Positions 44,028 to 54,969 of a DNA stretch of 64,000 nt are shown here, one piece after another. Source of the DNA: Ligula intestinalis (taxonomy: Eukaryota > Platyhelminthes > Cestoda > Diphyllobothriidea > Diphyllobothriidae); NCBI GenBank assembly GCA_036362985.1, contig JAYGXS010000001.1, forward strand, positions 43,815,847-43,879,846. Direction: 5' to 3'. Every line of letters starts with the position of its first letter. Positions within the stretch are counted from its first letter, which is position 1. A program made the translations under genes and the position numbers. Below the pieces are notes generated by a model. That model saw only the letters and a list, made by a program, of their open reading frames with translations. It was not told the origin of the DNA and made no database searches.

Positions 44028-46080
44028 ATGGGCGGTTGCAGCCTAGGTCTATTTCTGGCAAGAGAAGTGATAAAAGCCCTATGCCTTGGAAAACAGCCAG
44101 AGAGCGCCGCTGAACTAACGCGTCCTAGACCTCTTAAACTTATTCTGGTCAGCAGACAGGAAGCCAGGCTCCTTCTGTCTAGGCGCTTTAGGATGAAAGG
44201 CTGCAAACCTGAAGTTTTTTCAACAGGACTTCTCACCTGCGGAACGGCTAAAACATCGTTAACTTGTTATCGAACTGCGACAGAGGCTCAGCGAAGGGGA
44301 GCCAAGTTTGATTATCTACCAAAACCAAGTCATCCAGTGTCCATAGTTCTTCCCGTGGACAGGCCCGTTCCGGAGGACCGCGCAGTCGACCCATTAACAG
44401 GAGAGTGGAGTCCGATCGTAACCCCATCCCGAGCAAACCGCAACCTAACTGTAATGTACACCAATTCGCAGAGCACATTATCAAAGTTCGTCGAGCTGAA
44501 GATCCACCTCAACGAACAGTCATCAGATATAATTTCTTTAACTGAAACCTGGTTGTCCCAACATGTGGACGACCGTGACTTAACGATGTCTGGCTACCAG
44601 CTGTTTGGAAAAGACGGGGGAGGTCATCAATTTGACTTATAGACTGAAGAAAAACAGATAAACTGGTGTGAACTTCCAAGGCAATCTGGCTATCCATTAA
44701 AGTACCGGATTCATCAAATCTCGATGTCCTGACACTCTATCGACCACCGAGAAGAGACCCCGTAGCTGACGCTTGCTTTCTAGAGGAGCTTGAAAAGATT
44801 GCTATATGGTCAGAAATCCTGATCGTGTGCGACTTTACCGTGCCTCACATCGACTGGAGCTCGGACTACGCACATGGCTCTGATCTGCCCTTTGACGGTT
44901 GCCTTCTGAACATGACGCTAAATTTATTTCTCATCCAGCACGTCACGTTTAAAACTAGGGTGCGAGAAAGCCAACAGGCCAGTTCTTTGGAACTCATTCT
45001 CATGAAATCGCAGGCGAGCATTGACAAAGTTTCATGTCTATCTCCGCTAGGTAAACGTGACAACGTTGTACTGCTATGGGAATGCTCGCGTTTTTCAATA
45101 CCCGAGAGACCCACAACAATCAGAAAAAATAATTGGCAAGACAATTTCAATCGGATGATGGTCGAACTCGCGCGCACAGAGTGGAATCTTTATATTTTTT
45201 GAAACCTTACCTACAACTGGAAAACGTTGCGGGACATACTACACAGATTCATCGAAAACCATTGGTCGCTTTCGAGGAAAAGGTTGACTAAGAGACCTCG
45301 ATGGCTTATGCATGCCCTAAAAATAGGAGTTTAAATAGCGAAGGGTGTAGAAAAATCACTCACAGACAGGACTTTTGCATTTCTAAGCGCACAAAAACTC
45401 AGAAAAATCGGGTTAAGGGCCTTGTTCTTAGAACAAGACAGGATTTTTAATTGAACCTGCTAAACCATGCCACCGGAACCCGAAACTGTTTTACAGTTAC
45501 CTCAGGCAGAGTACGCAAAACAAGGATCCGACACCCCAGCTGAGGACCTTACTGCACACGAAGCGACAGTTTACCATCGTTCTGAATTTTTCTGCTCAGT
45601 ATTCACAAAGGAAACGGGCTACGATTATCCAGCAGTTGACTCCGAAGTCAATGCAATGGTCGAGACAGTTCAATTCACTGAAGCTTTTGTCCTTAAGAAA
45701 CTGTTAGAGCTAAGTAATTCTAAGTTACCTGGTCCCGATGAAGGACTTGGCATGATCTTGAAGGAGCTCGATAATGAGTTGGTAAAACCACTCTCTACGC
45801 TTTTCCAAAGATCCTTCGAGGCCAGATGTCTACCAGCCGTGAACTAGGCCGCTCTATAAGGGTGGAAGCCGGATTTCCGCAAATAATTAGCGACCGGTCA
45901 ACCTTACTTCAATTTCCCGAAGTATTATGGGAGAGGTGATTAAGCCGCAAGTAATGTAGTTCCCAGGATATAAACATCTGCTATCCGATGTCCAGCACGG
46001 ATTCCGTAGACGTAGGCCCTGCGTGATAAATTTTCTCTACTGTTTAGAAGGGCGGCCTAAGGCAGTCGGTTTCAAAAAAA
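44028..46080 (+). pseudogene. CR1-like LINE: endonuclease and start of reverse transcriptase
   Basis: The frame 44028-44642 (204 codons) ends in the endonuclease start: NLTVMYTNSQSTLSKFVELK and DIISLTETWLSQHVDD (catalytic glutamate). It continues in other frames with LTLYRPPRRDP and LIVCDFTVPHIDW (normally GDFNxPxIDW; the aspartate remains) and WNLY-type linker. From 45467 it has AEDLTAHEATVYHRSEFFCS, SNSKLPGPDEGL (RT block 1) and, near 45960-46050, DVQHGFRRRRPCVINFLYCL (block 2a). It then stops abruptly before the catalytic FADD. The tail is found at 47785-48460, across a PLE inverted repeat. Confidence 0.82.
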
Positions 46081-46149
46081 AGTGTGGATTGCTTTAGAGT
46101 TGCGAACATTCCCATACGATAATTCAGAAGACTAGTTTGGTGAGCGTGC

Positions 46150-46200
46150 ACATATGTACTTTCTATAAATTCTCGTCAGGCCAATACATTTATATGGGAA
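46150..46200 (-). ncRNA. Decayed hammerhead ribozyme, PLE family 1
   Basis: Minus strand: GGC-CUGACGA, an AU-rich 8-9-nt loop II and GAAA are kept, preceded by atataaatg as in the intact copies. Stem III no longer closes with a U before the cleavage site, so it is probably inactive. Confidence 0.5.
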
Positions 46201-46261
46201 GGGGGTGCATGTTAAAACGTGTTCGTCTGTTCTCACAAGTAAGTCGTGCGGATGGGGGCGG

Positions 46262-47030
46262 GGTGGTCGATAAAAGAAAGCTGGTTAGGAGGGCAGGGTT
46301 TGGTGAAGCAGTCTAAGGGAGGAATTGGGAGGGAAACAAACAGAGCGCGGATGAGTGCATGCCACTAGGTTACTGTGGGTCACGCCATCTGCGGAGCCTG
46401 TAGGAAGTTCTTTTGTGTACACAACGCTGGCTTCATCAATCTGATAGCAGTCGCTTCTGCTGTTGCTAGCAGGCGCTGGTCCAGCGACGTTGGATAATTT
46501 GGTGGGACCTTGTAGATGACTCGGAAAGCTTCGCTGGGGTCCACCTGATGTCAGGAATGTGTGCCAGGATAGAGATGTTTATGCTCCTGACTTCACCTTT
46601 TCTCGATAATGCCGGGAGGTGTTCCTTGATTTATTTGGATAGGGGCCGACTCGTGCGACCAATATAACCTGCTCCACAAAAAGCAAGCAAAGGAGTAGAT
46701 GCACATAGAGGTAGTCTGAGCTGGTGACCTATCCCTACCTGTTCCATGTGAGATTGGGTTGGTTGAAAATAATACCTGAACTCTGGCTGCTGGGAAGGTT
46801 CGTGAAACGGCTTGGTCAATGCGTATTTTTAGGAGTTCACTTGCCATGTCTCCTCGAAAGGGGACATTGAAAAATAGTGTTTTCTTTTCCATAGTAAGTT
46901 TGATGGGTTTTATTTGTCTCACAGCAGCGTCCAAAGGAGCGTTTATAGAAAGAAAACCTGGTCTGGACAGTACACGAATTTTAACAGTTTTGTACTTCTC
47001 CAACAGAAGCGAAATCGAATCCGCTGCTTA
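46262..47030 (-). pseudogene. PLE family 1: linker and GIY-YIG endonuclease, left half of an inverted pair
   Basis: Starting at about 47003: KIRVLSRPGFLSINAPLDAA, EKKTLFFNVPFRGDMASELL, RIDQAVSRTFPAARVQVLFS, then TTSMCIYSFACF (GIY-YIG start). In the next frame the GYIGRTSRPLSK block and the C-terminal tail follow. Bases 46262-46860 are repeated in opposite orientation at 47176-47775. The RT is missing. Confidence 0.8.
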
Positions 47031-47104
47031 GTGTAAAGGGTTAGAAAAGACTGCTCACTTGACAATATTGAGGAAGAGCTCAAGAAATTTAGGACCTACT
47101 TTGC

Positions 47105-47775
47105 GAGAAGGGGTGTCCTAAGAGATTTATTACAAGGAATATGGCTGCGAGACATATGAAACCCTGAAAGTCCCAATTCCGGGGACGTGGCAAGTGAACT
47201 GCTAAAAAGACGCATTGACCAAGCCGTTTCACGAACCTTCCCAGCAGCCAGAGTTCAGGTATTATTTTCAACCAACACAATCTCCCATGGGACAGGTAGG
47301 GATTGGTCACCAGCTCAGACTACCTCTATGTGCATCTACTCCTTTGCTTGCTTTCGTGGAGCACGTTATGTTGGTCGCACGAGTCGGCCCCTATCCAAAT
47401 GAATCAAGGAACACCTCCCGGCATTATCGAGAAAAGTTGAAGTTAGAAGCATAGACATCTTTAACCTGGCGCACATTACTGACATCAGGTGGACCCCAGC
47501 GAAGCAATCCGAGTCATCTACAAGTTCCCACCAAATTATCCAAAGTCGCTGGGCCAGCGCCTGCTAGCAACAATAGAAGCGACCGCTATCAGATTCATGA
47601 AGCCGGCGTTGTGTACACAAAAGTACTTCCTACAAACTTCACAGGTGGCGTGACCCACAGTCACTTTGCTGCATGCGCTCATCCCCACTCTGTTTGTTTC
47701 CCTCCCAATTTCTCCCTTAGACTGCTCCATCAAACCCTATCATCATAATCAGCTTTCTCTTATCGACCATCGGCT
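47105..47775 (+). pseudogene. PLE family 1: GIY-YIG endonuclease, right half of the inverted pair
   Basis: It carries MASELLKRRIDQAVSRTFPA, ARVQVLFSTN, TTSMCIYSFACFRGARYVGR (GIY-YIG with a readable YVGRT), then PALCTQKYFLQTSQVA at the tail. With its mirror copy it forms a near-palindrome with about 600-bp arms and about 315-bp spacer. Confidence 0.8.
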
Positions 47776-47784
47776 AAAGTACTG

Positions 47785-48460
47785 GGTCTTGCCGTTCAGT
47801 GAGAGCAAGTGCAATATCACACGAGTAGGCAAAGTCAGCTCTTCTAACCGCATGGTTTACCGACTGAATGGCATACTACTGCAAGAAGTTGACGCCCAAA
47901 AGGCCTTGGGAGTCTGGATCAGGCCGTTGCTTCAACCCACCGTGCGTTGCGCAAAGGTAGCCAAATTTGCGATGTCTTTTCTGTACCTCGTCAAACAAAC
48001 TTTTTATGCCTTTGAGGACAACTGCTTCACCAAAGTCTTCGGAACCTTTGTGCGGCCGCAACTGGAGTCCGCTATCCAAGTCTGGAGACTCTAGGCCGCG
48101 TAAAACCTAAAAATCCTCGAAAAGGTTAAAAAGCGTGCAACCAAAATTGTTATCGGATAGGGCTCACTATCCTTCGAAACATGGCTGTCAAATCTCAATC
48201 TATTTCACTAAAGAGAGCTTCGTGGGGACCTGATAATAACATTGCGCATATTACGTGCTCAAGACTGCTGTCTCGTTTCAGGGGGTTTCCAGAAGTTAAC
48301 AACAACCACGAACTTGAGAGTTTATCCTCTAAACTTACGTGTGACTGGGCCAGCCTGGATACTTGAAAGTTGCTTCTCTCCAACATCGTGTTCGAAGCCT
48401 CTGCCTCTGCAGGTTATGGCGGAAGACTTAGAGGTTTTTAACCGGAAGATGGTCTGATAT
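47785..48460 (+). pseudogene. CR1-like LINE: reverse transcriptase C-terminal region
   Basis: It encodes SESKCNITRVGKVSSSNRMV, YRLNGILLQEVDAQKALGVW, then CAKVAKFAMSFLYLVKQTFY and FGTFVRPQLESAIQVWRL, KILEKVKKRATKIVIG, and, after shifts, ELRGDLII and VMAEDLEVFNRKMV. This is the thumb and tail of a CR1-clade RT. It probably belongs to the LINE at 44028-46080; roughly 115 codons around FADD are missing between them. Confidence 0.82.
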
Positions 48461-48987
48461 AGAAGTGCGAGTCACTTGCTCGCTGTCATCCGAGCGCCCG
48501 TAAAATCACAATGAGTATACTACATTCTATACTCTAGTAACATTTGTTACCTAGAAGAACTTATTATAGTAGGGGTGGCGTACAATCCTCAGAGCCATGG
48601 ATCTCGACGGCGGAAAACTCAATATTATCATACTACTTGCTACATTTTAGTAACCTTTATTTTATATACTATTTATATATGCACAGCCCATCGTTTGCAC
48701 TCTCTTACCATACGAAGGTCTTCGCGGTCTTCCCTACTGGACCACGACGATCCCGTCAGCGATCAGTGATCAGCATCTGCCGAATCATGTGGCCATATTC
48801 CACGCGGCCCCTAACCGTTCTTCTTTGGTTCGGCCCGTAGCGGACTATAGACGATCTTGCAGATATTTCTGTTTCCGCAACCTTGTCGGTGGACTCTGCA
48901 ATTAGCAAGGGAGTATCTGGCCGCACCTTCCGCACTTCAGTGATGAGCCTGTGGAACGTGGAATTAATTTAATGTCGGGGTCAACAA

Positions 48988-49420
48988 TGTGGGATACGAT
49001 GTGGTCCGGCCATATAAAAGACGACGGAACGTATCCCAACCTTTATAAGCTGCTTGAATAGGATAAGGCATGAAAGGCCAGATTAGTAGGAAGAGTGCAA
49101 TGTGTACACAAAGGAAAGGAGAGTAGGTGAGAGTAGATTGACTTGGGAGAGACACGTCCGTTCAGTAGATTGACCGGGTCTCAAGTGGAGTCTGAGAGTA
49201 GTCGGGCCAGAAGACAGCGAGAGAGCTTTCATTGGCTAAGTCGGCCTGTTATTGGTTGGACGACATGTTGTCTGAAACAGTTGATGGAGAACGTGGGTGG
49301 CCTGTGTCTCGCGCCAGTAAGTCCGGCGGGCTTAACGACCTTGAGGTATACACGGATTGAGGCTATGACCGGAAAGCCATACATCGAGACATGCACCTGT
49401 TAAAGTACAAGGTCACTACA
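48988..49420 (-). mobile_element. Solo LTR, TGTAGTGACC variant
   Basis: Minus strand starts TGTAGTGACCTTG and ends CGTATCCCACA, as in the other LTRs; length 433 bp. The flanking tetranucleotides differ (ACAA and AACC), so either the duplication has decayed or the copy results from recombination between elements. Confidence 0.72.
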
Positions 49421-51354
49421 AACCCGATGACCTCTGCGATACCAACCTCGTCTGATTTTCCCCCAGGAGCGAAAGTTTTTCTCCTAAACATCTCAAGCAG
49501 TTTTTTTTCACTGTCTGTTCTTTTTCCCGTTTGTTCTACCTCAGTGGCTTACGCTACTTGGCATCACCAATAAGGTGACCTATTATTTTTTGATTTCAGA
49601 ACACGCATATACAAACAGGGAGTTCAAAGGCAACGCACCTACATTTCACTCAAATATACTGATAATGAATACCTGCAGTGTGGCCCTATAGTGAGTCGGT
49701 GCCTAGGTAAGGATTAGGCTTGATCATCGGATTCCTCCCCACATTCCTGCTTTATAAAACGATTCTTCCCAATGGAACTTTGTACAATACTCTTTACCTA
49801 AATAATGTCGAGAAACCCAACAGCTTAGACTGCATGGGCGTTTTGTGTAGTGCATTACCATTAAGCATCACGTACTTGGCTATTAAACCATAGAAGCTAT
49901 CTTAGCATGCATAGTACATACCATGGTAGGCACTGGGAACGCCTGACGTCAGAAAACGCCATAAACCATCAATGCTAGTGCGCATACCGCCCACATCCAA
50001 AAGGCCCCGGACATCAAAGTAACTTACTCCCATCCATTTTAGTAACGGACTGTGTTATAAGATCTCATTTGCCAACTTGCCGTCACCACGGGGGTCTGAA
50101 CCGGAGCTTTTAGGCGAAACTACATTGCATCCTGCGACCAGGGTAGACCAGCGATGGATACCATTGGGTAGTCCCCTTCTGAACTGAGGGGAAGCAAACC
50201 CTTGACTTGATAGGCAATTGTTTGGCTTAACATTTTGATGCTCAAGAAGCCCGGGTGCAAGTCATGTGCGGCCTCAAACTTGGTCTGAGTTATGGCTGGT
50301 TGGTGACGGAAAGTTAACCCTGAATTATCAACCTTTATCTCCCCTTCTCTTTATAAGTAACTTATACTTTAAGCCCAGCTTGTTGAAAGGGCGCGAAGCG
50401 TCATGATTTCTCATGCAGTTAAAGAACGTGGACGCGAAAGCCGTATATTAGTTAATGACGCTGTGGTCTGTGATTGCACGCAATTCTTATATCCTTAGCG
50501 TGAGGTTCATTTTCTGTTCTGCTCATTCGAAGACTGTTCACTCTGCAAACTAACAAGTTGCTTTGGAATTATACGCAGTCGAAATCTTAGTCAAATCCAT
50601 ATCATAGTGAAATAAAGCTCTGTCGTTCGTTTGAGGTTCCTTACAATTGTCCATGATAAGTAAACCAGGTTTAACCAATTTCTTAAAAAATAAATCATTC
50701 AAAAACCAAGGAAAAAAAGTAAATTGGCTCCACGAAACTCGCAATAGCCGATCGGTTCCTTTTGAAAAGACTTCTACTGCCGATTAAAATATATCAAAAA
50801 AGCCTCTGTTTTATTACTCATCACCGTCGAGAAGGTTTCACTTCTTTGGAGGATACCAGTGACCGTAAAATCTGCTCGCTTTCCTATGGCAAATGATCCA
50901 GAGAAAATTTGTTTACCATTTCAAAAGACTGATACCCTTGTGATGAGTGGGAATGAACTTACTGAGCAGGAAACGGAGTTGAATAATGTTCGAATGCTGC
51001 GGAAATTTAGTAAACTGTATTTAAGCTCCCTCATTTATATGGAAATTCCGTTATTTAACCTAATTTGATGTCTATCTAGAATATATTTTGGACAAAAATA
51101 ACCAACACGCACAGGCAATCCAATGGAGAAAGAGAGTAACCCTTTTAGGGCATAGACTTTGCCAAGCACTTTCATGGTTTTAATGCTTTTTCATTTCATT
51201 TCGTAACCCTACCCCACATATGGCTTTCTTCGGGAAGTTGTGAAGTCTGCCTCATGGTATGAGTATGGAACAGAAGTTTAGTTTGTAATCCGTATTTATC
51301 CACTTGTTCGGAATTTTTCGCTATTCATAAATCATCATACTGCTAAACAACATT
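49421..51354. other. No recognised gene
   Basis: AT-rich with short frames only. It ends at the target duplication of the PLE at 51355. Confidence 0.5.
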
Positions 51355-51360
51355 ATATTA

Positions 51361-51545
51361 CTTTGAAGCATGCTGTTCCCGGAGAGAACTTGAAGATGGT
51401 TATAGCTGTAAGATTAAATGGTACCATAAATTTCGGGAGAGCTCCTCAGTTACAACCCCTCACTGCATTAAGGTCCACGAATGAGAAAAACATGAAATTG
51501 AAAATATACAGAAAGGTCATAGGTCCTAGTCAGATAGAGAAAGAG
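51361..51545 (-). repeat. 3' pLTR of the family-2 PLE
   Basis: Nearly identical to 53992-54171 in the same orientation (offset 2631 bases). It contains a complete hammerhead at 51404-51459. Confidence 0.88.
51404..51459 (-). ncRNA. Hammerhead ribozyme, family-2 PLE 3' pLTR
   Basis: Stem I GGUUGUAA (51457-51450) pairs over 8 bp (G-U pairs included) with UUACAGCU (51411-51404). Core CUGAGGA is at 51449-51443, an 8-nt loop II at 51442-51435 and GAAA at 51434-51431. Stem III is around the AUGGUACCAU palindrome, and the predicted cleavage is after C51412. Stem II is very short, as in the family-1 copies. Confidence 0.72.
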
Positions 51546-51626
51546 GTTAAAACAAAATTGGAGAAAACAGGGAATTGAGTTGTGGGGAATATTGGGCTGG
51601 TGAATGTGCGAATCTGGGGCCTGTGG

Positions 51627-54058
51627 TTACCAAGGTAAGGCAAGGTTAACCACGTGCTCCAACTGTTTGCAGAGGTCCGGTTTAAAGCGTCTAATATAAG
51701 CAGCTTCCAGGTAACACAAGATTCGAGATGTTCGTGCTCGAAAAAGTAAAAGGAAAGAAGTTATAGGATCTACCGAATGACCCGTGTCCAGTAGGTGTTC
51801 AGTGATAGAGGAACGAGGAGAAAGGTTTTCTTGCTTAAATAACCAGCTAGGTAGATGTCCCTTGGCTCTGGTTGCCAATTGGCTTTGCGTACGCCCTATG
51901 TACTTGCATCCACAAGTGCAAATGAATCCGTAAACGCAATTAGAGGTGGCGTGCAAAGGAAAGGCATCCTTGACACAAGGAGTCAGTAGGGGCTTTGTTG
52001 GAGAGCAAAATATGAGTTCTGCGGCGTAATAGGTTCTTTCTATGGTCTTGAGCAAGCGCCTCTTGATAGTGTTGAGGACGTTATCCCCCTTGAAGGACAA
52101 GGATATAAATGCTGGCTTCTTAGGGGCTTATTGTTCACTCATTTTCGGTCGTAGAGGTTTACTATATTTGTCTATAAACTGAGGTGGATATCCACACTTC
52201 AGTAAAGTAGCTTTGAGACAACCTAATTCTACGTCCAAAGTATCCATAGAACAGATTTTTCTAGTCCTCTGGAAAAGGTTACAAACCAGGTTACGTTTCC
52301 ATTGAATGGGAACAAAACTTAGAAAATGTAAGTACTGACCTTTCCAGGTTTTCTTTTGGAAGACTCTCCGTGAAATGGAGCCATCTGTTTGTCTGGACAA
52401 GTGGACGTCAAGGAAGGAAAGTTGGTTATGACGTTCCAGTTTCATAGTAAATTTTATCTTCGGATGTAGCCTGTTCATAGTGGACAGAAATGCCTCGGCT
52501 TCTTTCAGGTTCTCCACGATCGTAAAATAATCGTCTACATATCGTCTGTAGATTGTTGTGTGGTTCAATTCTGCGAGTAATTTTCCTTCCAGATGGCCTA
52601 TAAATATGTCTGCAAAGGTTGGTCCGAGTGGACTACCCATTGCGACTCCGTCAATTTGTCTATATAGTTGGCCATTGAACAGAAATTGGACATTTTTAGC
52701 ACAACGTTGTAGTAAGTTCCGTAGTAATTGTGGGGACAGGCCTGTGTCGGATGAATAAGCACAGATAATATCAATGGTTTCATCCAACGGCACGTATGTA
52801 AACAGGGACTCCACATCCAGGGATAGCATGCACTTGTCTTGTAAATTGAGCTGGCTGATCTCGTGGACAAACTGGTAACTGTATTTTTATGTAAATTTGG
52901 AAAATCTCTGGCGAATTGGTTCTAATTCCTTACCTATCCAATGCGCTAGTTTGTGAAAGGGTGAGTTCGACATTGAAAGAATGGGTCGTAGAGGAATACC
53001 GTTTTTATGGGTTTTTGGTAATCCATAGAGTCCCGAAATGTGGGAACCCATAGGTTTTAACGAAGAAGTGGTTTTGGTGTCAATCAAATTATTATCCAAC
53101 AAAAGTTTGATAGTCTTCCAGGCTAAATCTTCTAGTGCCTTAGCTTCATCTTAACCTTTCAATTCTGGCCGAAATTTGCTAGAATCATTTAAGATTGCCT
53201 TCATTTTATTGACACAGTCCATGAGATTGAGGATAACTGCTCCATTCCCTTTGTCCGGTTTGGAAACAACTATTTCTTTGTGGTACTTCAACTCGGAAAG
53301 AGCATTTGTGTGGTCTTTGGTTATAGGAGAACGTTGTGTTATTGGAGCTCGCCAGTATTGATGGGCAATGTCCAAATGTTTTGCTTTCGTCCATCCTTGC
53401 TCATCAATAGAACGTGGTTTAAGGTCGGATAGTTGAGCGTAAAAATCTTAGAATTGCGCTTCAACGTCTACAGGATTTATTCGTTTGTACAGCAAACAAA
53501 AATCAAGTCCTAAAGAAAGGGCCTCTGTTTGCAACTTATTAAGTTGGAAGTCAGAAAGATTCATGATGAATTCATTCGGGTTTGAAGGTAAGATATCATC
53601 GGTAGGCTTATTGCAAATTCACTTAATAAGTTTGCGACGCCAAGTCTCTCTAGTCTACTTTGTATGGTATATGTATGTTTTATGAATATGCACCAACAGT
53701 AAAAACCAATCTTGTCAAGAATGTGAATAGTCTGATTCAGAAGAGATTTGTTATGATCCAGTAACTGAATAGAATCCTCTATTTTAGATTGTGTGAGGCG
53801 GTCAAGGTTTTTGAAGGATGGGCGTACCTTTCCACGTCGAAGAACTTTGTAAAACTCACAATAGTATTCCTTGTTTAATAGACAATTCTGTAGAAATTCA
53901 ATTTGTGTCTTCTCTTTCGTAATTCGGCATCGTAATTGTAAAATTCTTTCCAAAGACTTGTTGGTAACCAAGACAAGGTGCTGTTTTAGAACTTTGAAGC
54001 ATGCTGTTCCCGGAGAGAACTTGAAGATGGTTATAGCTGTAAGATTAAATGGTACCAT
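51627..54058 (-). pseudogene. PLE polyprotein: N-terminal region, reverse transcriptase and GIY-YIG endonuclease
   Basis: It copies and inserts the PLE RNA. The N-terminal 165 codons (54058-53561; ERILQLRCRITKEKTQIEFL) start inside the 5' pLTR. Then SKPDKGNGAVILNLMD (about 53260), SGLYGLPKTHKNGIPLRPIL, CMLSLDVESLFTYVPLDETI, YRQIDGVAMGSPLGPTFADI, RRYVDDYFTIVE (intact YVDD, about 52545), LSFLDVHLSR and RKICSMDTLDVELGCLKATL. The endonuclease 52100-51627 has CVYGFICTCGCKYIGRTQSQ and ends VVNLALPW. Defects: stops or shifts near 53560, 53450, 53155, 52890 and 52127. All catalytic motifs survive, so decay is recent. Confidence 0.9.
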
Positions 54059-54171
54059 AAATTTCGGGAGAGCTCCTCAGTTACAACCCCTCACTGCATT
54101 AAGGTCCACGAATGAGAAAAACAAGAAATTGAAAATATACAGAAAGGTCATAGGTCCTAGTCAGATAAAGA
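53992..54171 (-). repeat. 5' pLTR of the family-2 PLE
   Basis: Direct copy of 51361-51545. It contains the hammerhead 54035-54090 and the apparent start codon at 54058-54056. Confidence 0.88.
54035..54090 (-). ncRNA. Hammerhead ribozyme, family-2 PLE 5' pLTR, overlapping the ORF start
   Basis: Same structure as 51404-51459. The ATG at 54058 lies in stem-loop III, and predicted cleavage after C54043 falls 15 nt downstream of the A of that ATG. Confidence 0.72.
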
Positions 54172-54246
54172 AAAACTAGGACCTATGACCTTTCTGTATA
54201 TGTTCAATTTCGTGTTTTTCTCATTCGTGGACCTTAATGCAATGAG

Positions 54247-54301
54247 GGATTGTAACTGAGGAGCCCTCCCGAAATTTATGGTACCATTAAATCTTACAGC
54301 T
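54247..54301 (+). ncRNA. Hammerhead ribozyme in the inverted pLTR copy
   Basis: Core CUGAGGA (54256-54262), loop II GCCCUCCC and GAAA (54271-54274) are present. Stem I GAUUGUAA (54248-54255) pairs with UUACAGCU (54294-54301), with one A-C mismatch. It forms a long hairpin with the adjacent 5' pLTR. Confidence 0.68.
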
Positions 54302-54364
54302 ATAACTATCTTCAAATAATATTACTTGATAAATGACAATGTGACAAGAACGAAAAGCTTCGAA

Positions 54365-54485
54365 AGATCGAGTTGCACTCGCGAATTTTCGAATAAATAG
54401 CACTTGTTAGTCGTCAGACTCAATGAAAAGTGAGGGCGTGGAATGCCGCACTAGAGATTTTGGGGGCAGTTGTTGCTGTAATGAC
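54365..54485 (-). repeat. Inverted-pair repeat, left copy
   Basis: The reverse complement (ttcattgagtctgacgac, aacaagtgct) matches 56935-57050. The pair brackets the gag remnant and a PLE tail; element class not determined. Confidence 0.6.
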
Positions 54486-54969
54486 TACCAAAGCTAGATT
54501 CGTGTCGCCCCAGACTTTTCGTTTAAATTTATAAGGAGAACAACGAACAAGGTCGCTAGGAAAGTAAGGCCTTAATTGTGTCCATTGAATGGGACTATAA
54601 GGAAGACAAGTTATAGGACGGGACCAATCATATTGTGTCCTGATGCGACTGGCGACTCGATTAGCCATCTGGTCGCCTCAGTCCTGTCCGCCTCGTGTGA
54701 CCTTGGTTCCTTCACGCGCGCCAGTCCGCGCGCGGCCTTTGTGTGGGCGGGCCGATAACGTGGCCCCAGAGCTCGCCAGGGCCGCTCGTCAGGAAAACTC
54801 TTAACTATTCCCCTGGTTGCGATGAGTTGTAGGATGGGAGACGCGAGTTCACCTACAAAGGAACCGTTTGCGTTCCTTTTCGTCCTGATCGTAGAAAAGG
54901 TTAAAGCGAAACAGAGGGGATATTTTCCTGTAGAGTCAACGTCAGTTTTGCCACGGCTGATTCGATTTG

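Larger units (their letters stand above)
51355..54327 (-). mobile_element. Best-preserved PLE unit (family 2) with pLTRs and 9-bp target repeat
   Basis: Order on the minus strand: a partial inverted pLTR copy (54172-54318), 5' pLTR (54171-53992), coding region (54058-51627) and 3' pLTR (51545-51361). The direct pLTRs are about 180 bp and almost identical. ATATTACTT occurs at both outer edges (51355-51363 and 54319-54327). Direct plus inverted terminal repeats are a recognised feature of Penelope elements, formed during target-primed insertion. Confidence 0.87.
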
